Positions 22,934-37,085 are shown, numbered from the stretch's first letter. The stretch is 64,000 nucleotides of DNA from Triplophysa rosa (GCF_024868665.1 NC_079896.1:3445029-3509028), one strand, 5' to 3'. Translations and numbers: made by a program. Notes: a model not told the origin generated them from the sequence alone.

Positions 22934-23974
22934 TTAAAGGCACAATATGTGGTTTCGGCTGCTAGAGGGCGCACATTGTAAACAGATATGTTCAAAACAG
23001 CAATAACGGCATAGCTTGATGACGCTGTGAAGGAGCGTGGAATGATGACTGTCGTCTTCAACTCCACCGCTAATGGTGATCAATAAGACGTGAATGAGAA
23101 ATCATGTTAATGGTTGAGGTAATAAAGTAAATAATAAAGTTTTCTAAATGTTGTGTTTGATGACATTTTATTTCATTATAATGAATTAGATGTAATTCAT
23201 ACAATTAATGTATTACTATTTAGTCAGAGGATCTGAAAACGATTACTACTTGTTCAATAAATATATACATGACCCTCGTGCTAAATTAAGAAAATGACGT
23301 TCGAACAATAAGACTAACCTTGTTGATCGATTTAATAATCATACATTTATCTAAACAGTTACTCACCTGTATAGTAAAACACATGAAATGTCACACCGAT
23401 GGTCCTAGTTTTATTATCTTATATCTTCTTGACTTGTCCCAAACTCCTCTTGGGTCATTTGGTTGACCCATGCATTTACGGGAGTTGTCTTTACCGTTTG
23501 CAGCAGGTTCTGTCAGCAAAGCATATTTGTGTTCCATAACGACTGCGCAAAACAAGTTGCTTGATAGAAGCTGCAAACTTTCACATTTGTCCACGAGACT
23601 GTGCCGTCATGGTTTCTACGGCAGTAAAAGCGGAAACCAAGGGAGAGGTAAGGGTCTGTATCGGAGAAACGGCTGACATGGATCACGTGAGGCACCTTAG
23701 CCAATCGTATAACAGCCTCTTAGCCATTACGTTTTTTTTGGCTAAATGTTGCAAGCTTTCCATCTAGTGTCTCTGGTAACGCAGTTATGACGCAATTAAC
23801 AGGCGACTCGTAGACACGGTCCGTGTTCTTGGTTAAAATAGCCTTTTTTTCATGATTTACAAATAATTGGAAACATTTGGGATAATGTAAGTACTCAACT
23901 GAACAAAATATACAACACTGGCCTAGTGGTTTTCGGATATTTTACTGCAAAAAATGTACATATTGTGTCTTTAA
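22934..23974. mobile_element. TTAA-ended non-autonomous DNA transposon, 1.04 kb
   Basis: It is bounded by TTAAAGGCACAATATGT (left) and ACATATTGTGTCTTTAA (right), inverted copies differing at one of 17 positions. TTAA at both ends suggests a TTAA-targeting superfamily such as piggyBac or Kolobok. Minus-strand open frames between about 23391 and 23704 look like remnants of an element-encoded protein, but I cannot assign a domain. Confidence 0.65.
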
Positions 23975-24240
23975 AGAAACAGTTCACCCAAAAATTAAAA
24001 TTCTGTCATAATTTACTTGCCCTCGAGTGGTTCCAAATCGATATAAGTTTCTTTGTTCTGATGAACACAGAGAAAGATATTTGGATGAATGCTTGTAACC
24101 AAACAGTTCTTGGCCACCATTGACTACTCTTAAAAATATTTACGAGCTGTTTAAAACATCACTGCTAGCACTCTTACAATACTCACCCTCATGTCATTCC
24201 ATGTTAATGACTTTCCTCTGTAAAACACAAGGTACAATGC
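23971..24240. mobile_element. Degenerate Angel-type MITE(s)
   Basis: It begins TTAAAGAAACAGTTCACCC, sharing its TTAA with the end of the preceding transposon. GAACACAGAGAAAGATATTT and GTAACCAAACAGTTCTTGGC are typical internal words. A second partial start (CACCCTCATGTCATTCCATG) follows near 24184, so two fragments may be present. Right limit uncertain. Confidence 0.5.
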
Positions 24241-25543
24241 AGTAAAAGTATCTTTAAAAAGGTAAATATGATTGGTCCGTTATCAACCAAAGCTATTATT
24301 TTATATATTTTTGAAAATGCACTTTCATTACATGAAATCAGCACATGTACAAAATAAGTACACAAAAAAAGAATATATGGGTTTGAAGGGTAAGTGGCAA
24401 TGACAACATAAAAATGTAATATAACCCATAGACACTGTCTCTTCCTTCCCATAAAAAGCACGCGAGCATGCAAAAGAATGCTGAAGAAAGGTCAAAAGCG
24501 TCCTTTCATGGCATCCATGCGTACACCAGCACATTATGCCGTGTAATGACTGGTACTCATGAATCAGTAATGAGTGATGTAGGGGTAACTGAGATGGCTA
24601 CAGTCATCTCTGCCTTACAACACAAAAAGAAATGATAAAAACAACATCAGGGTGCTGAAAGCCCGTGCATACGTTTTTGATATGAAAGATATGGAAGGTA
24701 TTTCTGACCTGATGCTATAGTAATACAAGTCATGTGTGTGTTTATGTGCGTGTGTGCTGCTGTGGAGCATATCACAATTGTAACCTGATGATCCTGAAGT
24801 TTAAGGAAAGGGGAGACCCTATAAGCCCCTGAAGAAGGGACAAATGGGATAGGTGATTACCCTTGAAGTCTGTGAAATGAGGTCCCGCTCCAGGCATTGT
24901 CACAAACTCTCCTACAGGACAACCACATAAACCACGGCTCGAAAAATTCCAGACACTTTTGTGTGCGGAGAGTACGAGAAAGAAATGAAGATGGCAAATG
25001 TGAAGTAAAAAGCAAGTTCGTATGCAGATGAGACAAGAATTTCAAAATAATCAGGATCGAGTGAAGTTGAAATGTAAAGTGTAAAACTGAAACCTAGACC
25101 AAATGAAGAACGGTGCCTATTAAAATAAATTGTAGATACAAGAATATTTTTTTCAATGAGAAAAGTTTAAGGTGATGGACACAACTTCAGATGTTAAACA
25201 TGACAAGCACTCATACAGAATGTTCTCAAACTCTCCTACCTCTCTCTCCTCCTCTTCTTCGCTTTATATCACTTCAGAAAGTTGAACGGATGATATTTTA
25301 GTGATATCTTTATGTTGCAATATTCCACTTTTGCTCCAAAACTTAATCCCGAGTGAGAATAATGAAAAAGCTCTTGTCTAAGTCGGAAGGAGCTCCTGCT
25401 GTTGAGAAATTGATTGCTGTGGTAGTTAGAGGCAGAAGTCTTCTGTCTTACTGCCTCCTCTGAAACGGGAGAAGTTGCAGGTCCTAAAGCCTGACCTGTT
25501 CAAGGGTTTATTTGACCAAGCTTAGAAAGTCATTTTCATCTTT

Positions 25544-25655
25544 TTTAAAGACAGCTCACCTAAACATTAAAAGTATGTCATCTTTTTCTCATCCCTATTA
25601 TTCCAGACACGTTTTTGGAACACAAAAAAAGATGTTTTGCCCAATGTTAAACTCC
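25544..25655 (+). repeat. Angel-type MITE fragment
   Basis: AAAGACAGCTCACCTAAACA followed by CATCCCTATTATTCCAGACA and GGAACACAAAAAAAGATGTT follows the left-arm order of Angel-type elements. The right arm is missing. Confidence 0.45.
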
Positions 25656-26219
25656 AAAAAGGAGCTAAATTTGGTCTACATAGTTATGCAAGTGTATATT
25701 AAGTCTTACAATCCAATGTGTGAATACATGATGACAATTGAAATGTTTGATAAACTAAATCGTATTTTATATTCACAACATTCTTGATTCTACACTTATA
25801 TAACATTATAACATGTGTAAACTGTATAATTCTGTTATAATTTACCTGATTTTACAGCAGTATGATAAAGCAGAAGGTTTTCACTTTTCACATTAGCACT
25901 CGGCATGTTGGGGAACATTCTCCATTTCGCCATTTCCATCTACAAGAAAGAGTTACTTTGTTTTATTTTTCAGTAACATTTCTTTACGTTTGAGAATTGT
26001 GTGACATAATCATCAAACTAAATTAAAACACCATCAAAAAAATTACAGTAAATGGAATTCAAGATATGTCCAGAACATTAAACATCGCAAAATACGATGA
26101 CATATATATTGTAAACCTAACCTAACCACTGCGATTTGCGATGCTAAAGCTTCAAAATTCCTGCAATGCCGCTCTGTCTTTTAAACGGTAGTATCGTAGT
26201 GCCGTAACTAATGTTGCAT

Positions 26220-26450
26220 ATGCGCATTAACGTTCCTTTGAACACTTTCATCTGTCTTTTTGCGGTGTTTCTTTCCTAAATGAATCCGTGTTTTGAACGA
26301 CTCGGACGAGATAATGATTCAGTGAGTCATTCATTAAGACACTTGCTTCGTTCTTGAATGAATGTTTTGAATGAGTTGGTTGAATGATTCAATGACACAA
26401 AAAAATTGCCGCCACCTACTGGCCGTTTTTTTTTGCCGTCACATTTAAAG
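26220..26450. repeat. TGAATGATTC-rich dispersed repeat
   Basis: Many copies of GAATGA, ATTCA and GAATGATTC in both orientations lie next to GCCGCCACCTACTGGCCG, a combination recalled from dispersed cyprinid repeats. The ends are not clear. Confidence 0.35.
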
Positions 26451-26875
26451 TAAGCACAACATTTTCCTTTATAAGCATTGCTGTAAATGAAATTTGTCGC
26501 ACATTGATTGAATTAGTTCCGATGTTTAAAAAAAATTAGTAGTTACTACAATTAACGTTGCTAAAATTACTAGACACTAGTGTTTTTAAATCTTACCACA
26601 GTAAATATTATAGTATACAACAGTATTTGCTAAAACCTATCCAATTACTATAGTTAATGCTACAAATATTGTAGTGTGCAGTATAATACAGTACAATATA
26701 ATACTAAATACAACACGTTTCAAGATCTGTGTATTAAGGAGAGAGACCAAAACAGGAAGCACTGGCATTTCAAACGTGATACCAGTCACAAATCTGGCCC
26801 TGTGTAGCCTTTATCAAAATCACTTTCACGTCACTATTTGTAGTGCAAAGCAGAGAAAAAACAACAATAATCATA

Positions 26876-27040
26876 ACACAAAAAAACATATTCTGAAGAA
26901 CGTTGGTAACTAAACAACACTGACCCCCATTGACTCCCACTGCATGGACAAAACCACTGAGACATTTCTCAAAGAGTCATATACAGGTTTTAAATGACAT
27001 GTGAATAATTGACAGAATTGTGGGTGAACTGTCCCTTTAA
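26876..27040. mobile_element. Angel-type MITE, 5'-truncated, derived subfamily
   Basis: The right part is retained: GAAGAACGTTGGTAACTAAA, the central ACAAAACCACTGAGACATTT block, and the end GGGTGAACTGTCCCTTTAA. The left terminal repeat is absent. Confidence 0.65.
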
Positions 27041-27390
27041 ATACACTAAGTTGATTTGGAAAAGCGTGTCTTAAATGCATAAAATGTAAATGTTTATGAC
27101 TCATGCTGTTAGTGAAAATGCTTATAAAACAAATTTTTACATTTGGTGAAACATAATCTTGTTACACAACAGTTCATGTCCCTAATTTGATTAGACAAGT
27201 GCTGGTATTTAATTGGAGTATTACACTGTTTACATCATTTCACTTTGCCATAATTGCTTCACAAAATACTAATTCTCTGGTTCACAACATTGCGACTTAA
27301 CTATTTCCATTGGTGAAGTACAAAATAAATATCTGGCCATATTCTGTATACGAAAAAGTTATTTGATATTAACACTGCTTAAAGAACCGT

Positions 27391-27410
27391 TATATATATA
27401 TATATATATA
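27391..27410. repeat. (TA)n dinucleotide run
   Basis: A short perfect TATATA run of about 20 bp. Confidence 0.8.
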
Positions 27411-28074
27411 AATATCACACAAGCAGGAGTAGTGTTGTACTATATATCAAAACACGGATGTGATTATCCACAGCCTCTCTGTAAAACACTGCTGCTTGTG
27501 TGGTCTTGTTTAAATTCATTAAAAATTAAAGCGGTGTGCTTTCATGACAATGCCTCTAAATTACAAAGATTTAGCAGATTTAGAGAGGTACTTGCACAGG
27601 ATGTCTGACGCATGCACTGCATCCTGAGGTAATTCCTGAAATAAAACATAATTATCATGAGATTTCTGTAACCAGTGCCATAAGTGCATTTTGAGCCGAA
27701 CTACACCAGTGCGAGTCACTCCTTGTTAGTTCAATGTCATTTAGCAATGTCCAGATTTCAGGGCTCATTTATACTGTTGCTCTGTAAAAACATAGGTACT
27801 TTACACAGCGGTGAAGTCGCCCGGCAACATACGTTTGTTTACGTTGTTTACGTTACGTTGCCAATCAAAGTTCGTAAACATGAGGTTTTCCGTCTGAAGA
27901 CTGAACTTAAACACTGACTCAAAACATCCATAACCCGAGACATGAGCAGCAAACAAAAACTTGTTAGGAAAATATAATAGAAAAACATTAAATTTGCTAT
28001 TTGCTTTATTCTTCTTTCGCTATGAATAAAAAAGCAGCAGTTTTTGTTAATGCTTATAAGTTTAGTTGTAACTA

Positions 28075-28135
28075 TTTATTAATTTAAGCAAACTCTTTTA
28101 TCCAAAGCAACTTACAAATAAGGGAACATTCAATA
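28075..28135 (-). repeat. SINE 3'-tail fragment
   Basis: TTAATTTAAGCAAACTCTTT followed by TATCCAAAGCAACTTACAAA matches the dispersed SINE-tail motif, same orientation as the others. Confidence 0.5.
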
Positions 28136-31100
28136 TTTTGTCCTAACAATAAGCATATGCAAAGCTATGTGTTGTTGACAAACAATGACTCATAAAATAA
28201 TAAAAACATAAGTAAAAAAACATAAAAATAAGGCACAATATACTGTACTAACATGAAGGAATTCTTCTGAAGTTTAACGGAACCGTCTGAAAAGATTTTC
28301 CATTATTTTTTAAAAGTGTATCATTTAGATTTCCATATTTTCAATTTACATTTTTTATCTAGTAAATGTGAGCGGTGATCTTGCTAGGGTGTTACAGGGT
28401 GGCCAAACAGGTGACCCCCAGCGTCCACCAGCAAAAACATGTTCGGTCACTTGAAAGATAGCATACCTTTCAATATTCAACGTATCATTCAAGGCCGTAT
28501 CAAAAGCAGCGCGGGCCAGTTACCCACAAATATTTAATACTCAAGGTTATTTGCCTTGGCAAGCACCACTAATATAAAAACATTCTTGATTTTATCACAA
28601 AAAACAGCAGATGCCCTGCGTTCCAACTACAGATAATATAATCCAGCTCAATCCTTCAATGTTCTTTGGGATGACTGTAGTTTAGTTCGCGCCATTATTC
28701 AATCTGCTTACATCAGTTTGCTGATGATGACAGAACACTAGAGGTCAAAGGTCACCGTCTGGGTCAAACAAATATACAAAATACATTTATTGGTCTTTGG
28801 CTGTTTACAAATTGGCAAACCAGGCATTGTAAGCAGGTCTTCTACACACAATCTTAAACTAAATTACAACCCTTACCGACAATTGAAACTTGATAACATT
28901 GTCTACTTCATTCATTTAGATATTTCATCATGGATTTATGTACATACGTGATAGGAAATTGTCAGATGCAGAAAATCAAACCTCATACCTCAGGCTATAG
29001 TGTAACCGAGTAAATGTAATTTGGGCGTTTGGAGAGCGCAGCATTCCAAACTGTATTGTTTCGTGTTGATGTTGGCTTGTGACTCGGACTCTTGTTTCTA
29101 GACTTTTATGGTGAGACAAACAACAAAAACAGCAGAGAGGGAAAATGAGAGTCTGAAGTCTATCGAGCGTGTTCTGCGTAGCTTCAGTATGTGTGACAAC
29201 AGACAGTGATAAACACTTTCGATGATCGATAGGACAAACCTGAGCTGGCCTTTCTCATGAAAACTGTCTAGGTTTGGACATTTCATCATGTTACTTGTCA
29301 AGCTCTTCTGTGTCACTTTTTTAAGGAGTTTATAAACCATCAAATCTGAACATTCTTGCCCTCCGCTTTGGCTCTTAAAATTTTTTTGCTTAACATGTAT
29401 CACAGGAAAAAAATCACATTTTTTACAGAATAGCATACAGCACACAGGACACAGACAACTTTATGATACTTTGCATCTTTTCGTGCTTTCCAGCCACTTG
29501 GGTTTCAGATTAAAGTAATATTTAAATTAAAAATGTTTGGGTTTTCTCTACATTGTAACAGATTACTTTTCTTACTGGAAGCTTTAGGCGACAACTATGA
29601 TAATATTTCATCTTTGTGTATTTATGTATTGAGTATGGAGCCTCGTGATATCTGGGATAATGTAGCCAGCTAGTCATTATCTCAAAACAAACCTCCTAAG
29701 GGTGACATAAGATCTTTCAGGTTTATTTTGCAATAAGGACTGAATGATTGTACATCCTTTACTTAAATCGGTTACAAACATGTTGTTCACAAAATGACAC
29801 AACCCTCTTTTCATGTGATCCAGTGTCTAAGATTTGGGGTGAAAAAACTTAATAGGGAACATAGTAAGCATATCTCTAACATGTATCATGTACAGAGATC
29901 TCAGGACACCTTTTTCTCTAGGTTATTATGTGATATGCAAGAAGCCGAATAAATGCAAACAGACCCTTCAGATGGACGCAATCTGTTCGCATTTACTAGC
30001 CGTCCCTGACTCCCAGTCAGATGAAAAGAATTATAAGATCATCTCCTATTAAGTCTTTCCTAGAAATGGCACAATTCTTCAATAGCACAGAATGGATGAA
30101 AAATAAATCAGTTTATTTGTTTGAAATTCTTTTAGGGAATATTCATAGGGATTTTGAATCTTAAGCATGAAAGGGTCGTGAGGATTAATTTCTTCAGACT
30201 TCAAAGGGCGTACAGTAGCTTACAAGGGAAAGCGGTAAAAATGATGTGGGAAAAGCCAATGTAGGTAAGACCACTGAGGTCTACGAGTTGTATCAAATAT
30301 AGAATATAAACCAAACGTTTCAGTTTTAGAAAATGTCCTAAATTAATAAATCATTAAGAGAGACATTCTGTTATAACTAAGCTTGCCTATTTAGTTAAGG
30401 GAAAAGTCTGTAATGTAAATTATTTTTTATAGTTACTAGTGCTTTGTTGTACTGTATATGCAAACACATTCAGTGATCCCAACACAATTTCATGACAGTT
30501 GTTTTACATTTTACGGAGGTAAGTTGTGAAAACTCGTGCTTGCTTTTTTTTTTTAAACGCACATTTTAGTACAATTTACATTGTGTGAATTCGTATAAAA
30601 TTACCTTATAAAACGAGTTTTCTTAACAATACCATTTATGTAACTCAAACACATACCAGTGTGAACGGAAATGAACTTATGCACTTCAGATGAAGAGTGG
30701 CCAGAAAAGGCCATTTCCTCTGTGCACGAGACCAAAAAAGTCTCGATCGGCAAGATACAGTCTGAATGAAGGAATTTAGTCTCTGCAGACCAAGAATCTG
30801 CTGCCAAAAGACCTCTGACCTCCTCCCTGTGCCACATGTCTGAACCTTCAGGACAGGCATCATTTCACTTGTGGCGTGGAAATACAGAAAGACAGCCCTG
30901 TGGTGGACGTAAAGGTCGATTTTCATGCCAAACTTCAGTTCCTTGACAACAACAAGGAATTTTTACAAATCCTTACATATTATATATTTTTTGGAGAAGA
31001 CAACTCCATCTTTGCAAATATTGAATTTATTATGCCGATGAGATAACTTCAACTCAGAAATCTACGTGCACTATTTACTAGACAGAGGAAAATAATTTAC

Positions 31101-32832
31101 ATTGAAATATTATTAACAAACCATGAAACACAGCATCCTGACATGCATTCACATTCTGTCAAATTAGTTTCCCCTGTCTTAACATCGAAAACACTATTTA
31201 TAGCCTACAGATTAAAAGCCAGACTGATTTAAAAACATGCCACTTTCCATAAACAGGGCCAGAACTTATTCAGAACTTGAACATTAACCATTAAATACAT
31301 AACACTAAAACAAATAATAAATAAAAAAAATGACAATGGAATGGGTAGTGAAGAGTGGCAAATATTTTTTTAAATTACAGTTAGTAGAAGATTGTTCAAG
31401 AATCTCAATAAAATAAATGTTAATTATTCTAAGGTATTACCATCAGTGATTAAGGCATGTTGATAAGCGTTACATAACACATCACATTCATCTTTATGGT
31501 CATAACATTTTCCAACGTGAACTTGACATATACTGAGGATATACAGTACAGCACTATTACATATACAGAAGACCAAATGGAAGCTATTATTCACAGCTAT
31601 TAGAGATAGGATGTTCTCTGTATTACGACAAATATGCACTTGACCTTTCATATGAATTGTGCCTTTAATTCGAACAAAATTGTCAGCTATATTGTTGCGC
31701 TATATGAATATGCGGCATAGTTTGAGGTCTGAACAAAATGCGAATTTTTATCCCGGGGGGAAATCGTATTTTTGTGCCACAATAATAGAGTTGTTAATTC
31801 ACGCCCATACTGACTGTACATGGCGTCCCTTTGTTCATTTCCCTCAATGTCGGCATTATTTATCTGTCTAGTGAGTTCAGAGTCTCGCATTCTCATAGAC
31901 CATTTCATTCACGTGGAGTTTTATAAAGGAATTTAATATAACGCTATTTATTATGTTTGCTCTTTGTTTTGGGATAAGATCCAAGCACCAGCTGTGCAGC
32001 CAAGACCTTAAAAATTAAACAAAAACGTCTGAACCATTTCAATTTCGCTTTACATTTATTGAAATGTAAGTGATTCTGATCTGTAACACCACTGCCACAA
32101 CCATGTTAAAAGGTTGTCCAATATAATTAATTACTTAATATTTCAATAGTTTCTCCTAGAGAGTAGATTAAATGGAGAACAAATGGAAACTTGCTTAAGA
32201 TATTGATTTTGAGAAAGCCTCACATTCGTATCCGTTTAGGAAGAGAAACTATTATCAACTATTTATTATCAAATCATTTCAGATTTTAGTATAAAATGTG
32301 ATAAGCGATATTTAATTATAACTATATTACACTAGCTACAAAAAAAGTTACTTAAAATAAATACAACTGAGATCTCGAGCAACCTCTGAGCAATAAAAGT
32401 TTCCTCTGGGGTGTTATGTGTTTTAAGTGGTTTTAGTGCATATGCCGTTTCAAGGGGGGTGTGGGTGATAAAAGTGCTCACTCCCCAGACATCCAGGTCC
32501 TTTTTTGTGGCCTTACACAGAAGTGCTAAACATTGTTTAGAAAATCAACAAAAGCTGCACAATTTGTGGTATCAGTAATTACAATCCCCTAAATGATTGG
32601 CAGCTGTTGTTTTTGTTTATATAATGAGGAGCTCATATGGATTGCTGACATATGGGTATGGGTTATACATGCATACATACATGTGTGGGTACAGGTTTTG
32701 GTTATACTTGTAAGGGCCAAATTTCAGAAAATCAGGTTTGAGGTGCGGTCCCAACAAACAAAAACTGTTTATGTTTTAGCGTAAATCTAATATAAGCAAT
32801 TACGTGTGGGTTGGGTTTGAGGTGTCATGCAT

Positions 32833-32892
32833 GTGTAAGGATGTATACAACGGACACATGCAGTCTAACATCCACTGTATACATCCTAACAC
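32833..32892. repeat. Inverted repeat, 17-bp arms
   Basis: GTGTAAGGATGTATACA (32833-32849) pairs with TGTATACATCCTAACAC (32876-32892) at 16 of 17 positions around a 26-nt loop. It sits in a GT-rich tract and could form a hairpin in DNA or RNA. Confidence 0.7.
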
Positions 32893-33465
32893 ACACTACC
32901 CCTAAAGCCTCAAACCAAATAAACAGAGAGCTCTTTTTACACCCATGTTAGGACACAATGATTAAGAAATTGTCATCGGAATAGTTCCCAAATCATTCCC
33001 TTATGGATTCTTTTTAACTGCAACTATCCGTCCCAAACAAAACAATTTTGAATATCCACCAAATCACCAAATCTTCATACCAGAACAGGGCAGGCGTTCT
33101 GGGGTATACACAGACAACAAGGGCACCTGTTTGCACCCATTGTGCTTATAGATAATTGTACTTTTCCAGATGTTCCAGAGACTTCCTGTGACCTCCACGA
33201 CCCAGTCACCTTCCAAACATCTGCCCACACACATCATTAGCTTCTACAGGAAGCACTCTGACAAGACCCAGACCGTCTGTCCACATCAGCGCTCAAGATC
33301 TGTCAACACAGCACAATGACTGAAACGTGATGGAAGCGCGTAAAACAAATTCGAGTTGATCTGTGGAGAACAATCATTAGCGTTTTGCAGCGCTGCGATA
33401 AAGAACGGGCTTGCAGAAAGAGATAAACACAGAAAATAATTGAGATCGACTGCTTTAAATATTTA

Positions 33466-33515
33466 CATTTGTGCATTTGGCAGATGCTTTTGTCCAAAGT
33501 GACAATGCAAATACG
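33466..33515 (-). repeat. SINE 3'-tail fragment
   Basis: TGTGCATTTGGCAGATGCTT followed by TTGTCCAAAGTGACAATGCA matches the dispersed SINE-tail motif. Confidence 0.5.
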
Positions 33516-36310
33516 TACAGGAAATCCTGAGTACTGTGAAATGTTGTGGGACATGCTCTTTACGAACGTTTTTACATGTCATAACAAGAGACTTATTGGA
33601 ATTCTCATTCATGTTTTTTACAAGCAATAACTTCATCTCAGTTTTAAAACACTTGTAAAAATAGAATTGCACAGATTACAGAACAGGTAATTTGGTCATC
33701 AGAAATCTGATGAGAGATATTTGATTTGACAGATTTTTTGCAAATTTGAGCAGTTTGTTGAGATTTCCACTGGATCTCAAGAGAAATGTATGAGAAACTT
33801 TTGGATAAGAAGGAGACTAACGTCTCCATTTGCTCTCCAGCCTTAGAGAAACAATTAACGTATCTGCTGCCGAAATATTAAAACCCTCAATAACTTAATA
33901 GGCTTATCAAAGCGATAAATGTCAAACATAAAAGAAATATTTTAATACAGACCACAAATATAACAGTGAATAAAACAGACTTCACAATCACAATTGGAAA
34001 AAGCTCAATAATCTCATACACAATGTCAATGAAATATTAAGACATGTAGGCTAAAACAAAGTTCACAGTGTATGTCGGATAACCTATTGGGGGTTAGGTT
34101 TGTACAAGCATTATTCCCTCACCACATGTGCACACAGACATTATATAGAAAAGATCCTATAGCTATTGCATGACAAGGAAGCCCCCTTCCACCCAGCACC
34201 AGCGGATCAAATGACCTCTCTCACGTATGAAATCTAAGAAGCAATCAAAAGAACGACCATCTCCTAAGGAACAAGCACAAAGACCCTCTCCATATGAAGA
34301 ACCAGCACGACTCTTAAAGAGTACAATACGCCCCTTACGCCATATTTTTTCTCTTTTTGAATCCTCCAAAAAAAGACTGTAGTCGAGTTTGAGACCAGTT
34401 GTTGTAAAAATTCAACTTCTAATAACAAAATACTATAACTATTTTGGGATCTGTATGGACAACGGGCAGGTTCCTAATGATGTTTTCCAGGTGTGGTGAC
34501 CCATGTCATCTCCTGGGCTTACCTCCCACTGTCATTTACACTCCTTCCAATCTGTCCATGATCCAACCTTCTCTGTTCATTGTTCTCTTCCGTCTTTGGG
34601 GAAAAGGAGGGGAGAATTCCTTTGTAATTAGCCTTTCCTCCAAAGTTAAAGAGGTTGGAAATAGGACTTTGTCACTTTCAAATACACTCTAAATCCTAAA
34701 ACCAAATAATGTGCAAGATCTTTAAGCCTAATGACGAAGTCTTGGCATTTCATTTTTCATCTACTTTCCGATAATTATGCATTCCTGGGGAATTTGGAGA
34801 TACCAGATGCATTTTGCAGCCCGTGTGCTGTATTTTTCGCATGACTGAGGTTAGTGCAAAATGTGCAAATAGGCTATAGTTTCTTTAGTGTACAAGTTAA
34901 TACTTTACTAGGTAGACACATAATGGCCAAAAGTGATGTCCAACTTAAAAAAATTGACCTCTTCTACCTTTTTTGAAACATATTAGGAGATATTTAAAAT
35001 GTCGTATATATAAGTGATTTCAGCTTTGAGAAGAATTGATTGAGACTTGGCAAGAATTACACATATGAGCAGATCTCTATAGTAAAGGCCCAGGAGATCA
35101 CTGCTGTAGTCAAAAACAACAGATAAATAATTGATAACATTGTATTCTATGTATGCTTATTTTTTAGCTTTTTTTCTATGCATTATGAAAACCCATATTC
35201 CCTGATATGCTGTAGATTGACTTTTTGCAAGTTTAGTTTTCTCCATTTTGTACAGCCACGGCATTGTGTCTTATGACACGGCAAGGTGTCATAAGTAGTC
35301 TTAACATGTTGGGATGAAGATGCAGGGATGTTCTGAATGCATACTGAACCAAACAAGTCAAAACCCAAACCCACCGCCTATCAAGATTGTTTGTAATTGA
35401 CATCCGTCGTTTATAATAATGAAGGTAGCCCATAAACAACACCATTACCAGACCAGACGGACAGTCGCTGCAGGTAGGGTATCAAAGATGCCCTACCGGA
35501 AATGCCCTTCTGCCCATATACTGGAAAGTTACAGTTCAATCGCCATGAAGTAATTTGATGTTCAAGTACAATAGAGGCACGAGTTTACTCCTAAAATTTG
35601 AATTAATCGATACTTCGGATGCTTTCCGGGGTTTTAAATATAACTGAACGAAGAGAAAAAGTTGTTAGAAAACTGATGGAAGACAGCCACTGTATCTAGC
35701 GTTACTGTAAATGACACTTTTCAGCACAGCTCATATCAAGGTCTCTGTAAGTTATGGAAATCACGAAAAATCATTAACATATGAAACAGTGCAAAATGAT
35801 ACGTCTGGAACGGCCCTTGAAGTCGGACATCTGACCTCTGAACTCAGGGCGGATTGTCGTTGCACAGACAAATTATGACAGAGAATTGGTTTCACATTGA
35901 GAAAACCAATAAAATCCCTCACAGAAATTCTAATGGATTTAACGGTTTGAATTGAAATTCTGTTGTTTTTTATGTATACTTTAATGGTCTCTGTGGGTCT
36001 CTACTGTTGTGTTTGGTTCTAGTAGTGGGATGTTATCTAGTTGTACGTTTGCTGCCTCCTTGTGGTGTCCGTCTATTTCATCATAACCAACAAATCCTCT
36101 TGTAGAATGTGTACTACGTTGTTTAAACCAACTAACTATAGAAATGAAATACACTCTAAAAATCCAAATGTATTGTTTCTCATTAAAAAAAAACGAATAC
36201 TATATATACAATTACTATTTGTGTTACAGCTCAATGATAATTCGTCATATATTTGTTGTAGTGTCCATGTTTAACCACAAGAGGGCGAATGATTTTTGAA
36301 TGGTTTAGAC

Positions 36311-36609
36311 CAGTGGTGCTCAAACTCTTTCGTTGTAAGGAACCCTTTGTGTAGAGTGCATCGCTTTGCGGCCCCCCAAATAAAGACTTATAATCTTAAA
36401 TTTAACATTTTTATTTAAACAAAAACACATTCTGTTATACAATGCTGAAACATCAATTCTTTTGTCTGGTGGTCTTATTTTTCTGATGTTTGATTGCATA
36501 AAATCTATGATCAATTTCTATATTTCATAAAATGCCACAAACTCTGTGGCCCCCCTGGATCCATCTCGGGGTCCCCCAGGGGCCACGGCCCCCAGTTTGA
36601 GAACCACTG
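36311..36609. mobile_element. Non-autonomous hAT element (CAGTGGTGCTCAAA type)
   Basis: The left end CAGTGGTGCTCAAAC and the right end GTTTGAGAACCACTG are inverted copies. The 8-bp flanks GTTTAGAC (36303-36310) and ATTTAGAC (36610-36617) match at seven of eight positions. At 299 bp it is a second member of the same broad family as 10053-10366. Confidence 0.88.
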
Positions 36610-37017
36610 ATTTAGACATTTGACTAATCCTACTGGAGAGCAACACAAATTTGATCAATCTGATACATGTTTCACATTCTGTATTTCCAAACATGCTTTC
36701 CATCGAGTAAGTATGCATATCTTGTTTCTGAAGTCCCCTCAAGGATTCGACCCACCAATGGCTTGTTAACAGAGAGAGTAAATTAATTCTCAGTAGACCT
36801 CACCAGAAGATTCCAACAACAGATGCTGCAACCGACAGCTGGAAGTTTCTATTAATTAGTTAATTGAACTTTACATAATAATCTGCAGCAGGTAAACGGA
36901 TATGGTGAACACATGCCCAATGAGAAGTTTAGTGTCTCATAGTACACAAGGCAAAACAAGGTTCATTTAGATTTTCTTTTGGGAAAAAAAATTGTGTAGA
37001 AAGTAAGTAGCAAAAAG

Positions 37018-37085
37018 TGTTTGTAGCTCTGTCGGTAGAGCATTGTGGGTTTGATTTCTAGTGAACACAAATTCAAAAATACATA
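37018..37085 (+). repeat. tRNA-derived SINE head, internally deleted
   Basis: TTTGTAGCTCTGTCGGTAGA is followed by GCATTGTGGGTTTGATTTCT. These are recognisable as the A box (TAGCTC..GGTAGAGC) and B box (GGGTTTGATT) of a tRNA-derived SINE, but the anticodon region is missing. It is not a functional tRNA gene. The dispersed SINE-tail pieces in this window are probably 3' ends of the same family. Confidence 0.55.

Larger units (their letters stand above)
24241..36310. other. Long AT-rich spacer or ngf intron, mostly unassigned
   Basis: I recognise no exon in these 12 kb. Listed separately are Angel-type fragments near 25544 and 26876, a repeat at 26220-26450, a TA run at 27391-27410, SINE tails near 28075 and 33466, and an inverted repeat at 32833-32892. 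The remainder, including 28150-32600 and 33550-36300, shows no feature I can name. Confidence 0.4.

Noticed and set aside
37018..37085. A true tRNA gene
   Set aside because: A- and B-box-like words are present, but the anticodon arm is missing and the acceptor stem cannot form; it reads as a SINE head.
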